A DNA stretch of 6,431 nucleotides from DASVAL01 sp035649575. Lineage in GTDB: Bacteria > Planctomycetota > UBA1135 > UBA2386. The stretch's first letter is position 1, and each line of letters starts with the position of its first letter. Made by a program: the position numbers and the translations under genes. Positions 4,670-6,431 of this stretch are shown in pieces. Below the pieces are notes generated by a model. It searched no databases, was not told where the DNA came from, and saw only the letters and a program-made list of their open reading frames with translations. Location of the stretch: assembly GCA_035649575.1 (NCBI GenBank), contig DASRJH010000056.1, positions 1 to 6,431 on the forward strand, read 5' to 3'.

Positions 4670-5803
4670 ATGCCACGCCACCTCTCGCGTCGTTCGTTCC
4701 TCGCCAGCTCCTCCGCGGCGGCTGCCGCGCTCGCCTACAGCAGCGAAGGGTTGCGCACGCGCACGCGGCTCGCGAAGAAGCGCATCCTCATGCTCGGCGG
4801 CACCGCGTTCCTCGGCCCGGCCGTCGTCACGGCGGCCCTCGCCGCGGGCCACGAAGTGACGCTGTGGAACCGCGGCAAGACGAATCCCGAGCTGTTCCCG
4901 GAGGTCGAGAAACTCAAGGGCCAGCGCCGCCGGCCGCGCGCCGACAAGCCGAACGACCCGCCGCAGGACCTGACGGCGCTCGCGGGTCGCAAGTGGGACG
5001 CCGTCGTCGACACGAGCGCCTACTTCACGGGCGAGGTCGAGGACGTCTGCAAGGTGCTCAGGGGCAACGTCGTCCAATACGTCTTCATCAGCTCGCTGTC
5101 CGTCTACAAGACGCTCGAGGTCGATGCGACGCCCGTCGACGAATGGAGCCCGCTCTGCGAGTGCGACGACAAGTACACGACCGAGCTCGGGGCCAACTTC
5201 GAGAACTACGGCGCGCTGAAGCGCTACTGCGAGGACGCCGCTGCGGCCGCGTTCCCGGGTGCCGCGACGCTGGTGCGACCGGGCTACATCGTCGGACCCG
5301 GCGACCGCAGCGATCGCTTCAGCTACTGGCCGGCGCGGTTCGTGCGCGGCGGCGAGTGCCTCGCGCCCGGCGATCCCGACAACGAACTGCAGTTCATCGA
5401 CGTGCGCGACCTCGGCGAGTGGATCGTGCACCTGATCGAAGCGGGGATCATGGGGCCGTTCAACGCGGTCGGGTTCGACGGCCGCATCTCGGTCGAGGAG
5501 TTCCTGCACACGGGCAAGGGCACGTTGAACCACACCTGCACGTTCACGTGGGTCGACGACGCGTTCCTCGAGAAGAACGGCGTGACGTCGTGGATGGAGA
5601 TGGGGTGCTGGACGCCGAAGGCGAAGAACGGCCGCGCGAACAACGCGAAGGCGATCGCGGCCGGCGCGCGGTTCCGCCCGATCGCGGAGACGATCCGCGA
5701 CACCGCGGCGTGGATCAAGCAAGGCCGCGGGGCGGCACCGTGGCGCGCGGGCATGACGGCCGAGCGCGAACAGGAACTGCTCGCCAAGTGGAAGGCGCGG
5801 TAG
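4670..5803 (+). CDS. Tat-exported NAD-dependent epimerase/dehydratase-like protein (extended SDR)
   Basis: A 377-residue protein. Residues 5-23 form a twin-arginine signal (LSRRSFLASS with R7-R8, then an alanine-rich core ending ALA), so export in folded form is predicted. A Rossmann domain follows: KKRILMLGGTAFLG (36-49) carries the GxxxxxG dinucleotide-binding loop, VVDTSAYF (112-119) is a core strand, and ISSLSVY (140-146) supplies the active-site serine region. The catalytic pair is Y180-x3-K184 (NYGALKRY). LVRPGYIVGPGD (201-212) and FIDVRDLGEWIV (242-253) are typical of sugar-nucleotide epimerase/dehydratase relatives. The substrate cannot be told. The ATG at 4670 is the only start that includes the twin arginines; AGGG (4662-4665) is a weak Shine-Dalgarno. 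Codon use is strongly GC-biased like the host genes, so it lies outside the inserted segment. Confidence 0.88.
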   Translation: MPRHLSRRSFLASSSAAAAALAYSSEGLRTRTRLAKKRILMLGGTAFLGPAVVTAALAAGHEVTLWNRGKTNPELFPEVEKLKGQRRRPRADKPNDPPQDLTALAGRKWDAVVDTSAYFTGEVEDVCKVLRGNVVQYVFISSLSVYKTLEVDATPVDEWSPLCECDDKYTTELGANFENYGALKRYCEDAAAAAFPGAATLVRPGYIVGPGDRSDRFSYWPARFVRGGECLAPGDPDNELQFIDVRDLGEWIVHLIEAGIMGPFNAVGFDGRISVEEFLHTGKGTLNHTCTFTWVDDAFLEKNGVTSWMEMGCWTPKAKNGRANNAKAIAAGARFRPIAETIRDTAAWIKQGRGAAPWRAGMTAEREQELLAKWKAR

Positions 5804-5889
5804 CCACGGGCCGGTGGGAACGGGGGCTCGCAGGTCGGCCAGGCCCAAGTAGTTGTCCCTGACGGCGCACCGCGGGCGAACTCGCGGCC

Positions 5890-6431
5890 ATGATCCCCGC
5901 TGGCAGCCGAGCGTTTCGTTCCTTCCCACCCTGCCTGATCGCGGCGGCTCTGGCCGCGGTGATTGCCACCCCGGCCACGGCCCAGAACCTGAGCCTCGAC
6001 AGGGTCGGAGGTGGTCTCGGGAACGTGGTGTCGTTCCCGCTGCTGGGCCAGCCCAACGAGGCCTACATCGTGCTGCTCGATCTGATCGAGCAGTCGACGC
6101 CGATCCCCGCGCTCGGCGTCACGCTCGACATCACGGACCAGTTCGCCTGGTTCTCGTTCAACGCGCCGAGCTTCCTCGGCGTCACGGACAACGGGGGAGC
6201 CGCGACGGCCTCGGTCGTGATCCCGAACGACCCGTTCTTCGCGGGCTTCGTGTGGTCGCTGCAGGCGATCGCCGGCAACGGACCGTATCGCGTTTCGAAC
6301 CTCGTGCGGCTCACGCCCCAGGCGCCCGGCACCTTCGCGCCCGCGCTGAACCAGTCGCCGCTCCCGATCATCGCGGGCGGCACGGCCGCGGCTGCCAACA
6401 ACGAACTGCTGTTCGTCGGCGGCTCGGGCCC
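5890..6431 (+). CDS. Secreted hypothetical protein, N-terminal part, cut by window edge
   Basis: An open frame of 180 codons from ATG 5890 to the right edge, with no stop. The N-terminus is a Sec-type signal peptide: basic residues R7 and R10, a hydrophobic core (CLIAAALAAVIA, 15-26), and an A-x-A cleavage site at 29-31 (ATA before Gln32). The mature part is rich in Val, Leu, Phe, Pro, Asn and Gly with beta-strand-like alternation (ALGVTLDITDQFAWFSF, then ASVVIPNDPFFAGFVWSLQA), suggesting an extracellular beta domain. I recognise no family. Codons end mostly in G or C and the frame follows the epimerase after 86 bp on the same strand. No Shine-Dalgarno is visible upstream. The opposite-strand frame at 6063-6401 is a shadow. 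Confidence 0.7.
   Translation, partial: MIPAGSRAFRSFPPCLIAAALAAVIATPATAQNLSLDRVGGGLGNVVSFPLLGQPNEAYIVLLDLIEQSTPIPALGVTLDITDQFAWFSFNAPSFLGVTDNGGAATASVVIPNDPFFAGFVWSLQAIAGNGPYRVSNLVRLTPQAPGTFAPALNQSPLPIIAGGTAAAANNELLFVGGSG

Noticed and set aside
4497..4676. N-terminal 60-residue extension of the 63-codon ORF
   Set aside because: It is an arginine-rich low-complexity stretch overlapping the start of the divergent epimerase gene; the start at 4496 beside a GTTRRRY box fits better.
5804..5889. Terminator or promoter between the epimerase and the secreted protein gene
   Set aside because: Only a 4-bp stem (CCAC/GTGG) was found, with no T tract and no convincing -35/-10 pair.
4586..5929. Long minus-strand open frame opposite the epimerase gene
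   Set aside because: The opposite strand encodes a protein with a Tat signal, GxxxxxG and Y-x3-K; the minus frame is Arg/Ala/Val-rich shadow.

Overview
The window is high-GC bacterial chromosome (roughly two thirds G+C or more by eye). Four features suggest Planctomycetota or a similar high-GC phylum: a BlaI/M56 regulator pair with no adjacent beta-lactamase, an epimerase with a twin-arginine signal, a secreted protein of no recognised family, and few Shine-Dalgarno motifs. This assignment is an impression from gene content, not a demonstrated result.

Layout: (1) 1-720, minus strand. A BlaI/MecI-type repressor gene overlaps, by ATGA, the start of an M56 (BlaR1-like) membrane sensor gene that runs off the left edge. 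A perfect 20-bp palindrome and a consensus-like promoter sit directly against the repressor start codon. (2) 721-3272, minus strand. miaB (tRNA methylthiolation) overlaps ribD (riboflavin deaminase/reductase) by GTGA, forming a two-gene housekeeping operon. (3) About 3273-4669, a low-density accessory segment. It holds a 48-codon ORF or gene remnant with host-like codon use, a DUF1801 gene, a 100-bp imperfect palindrome with integron attC-type R boxes at both ends, and a 63-codon ORF that fits between two such boxes. A 25-bp near-identical direct repeat (3360-3384 and 4612-4636) flanks the segment, and its base composition is visibly less GC-rich than its surroundings. (4) 4670-6431, plus strand. 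An exported NAD-dependent epimerase/dehydratase-like protein is followed by a secreted hypothetical protein cut by the right edge.

The flanking regions look like ordinary chromosome. The most interesting part is the middle, which I read as a small genomic insertion carrying at least one integron-cassette-like unit without an integrase in view, inserted between the miaB operon and the epimerase gene. No rRNA, tRNA, CRISPR array or transposase gene was seen.
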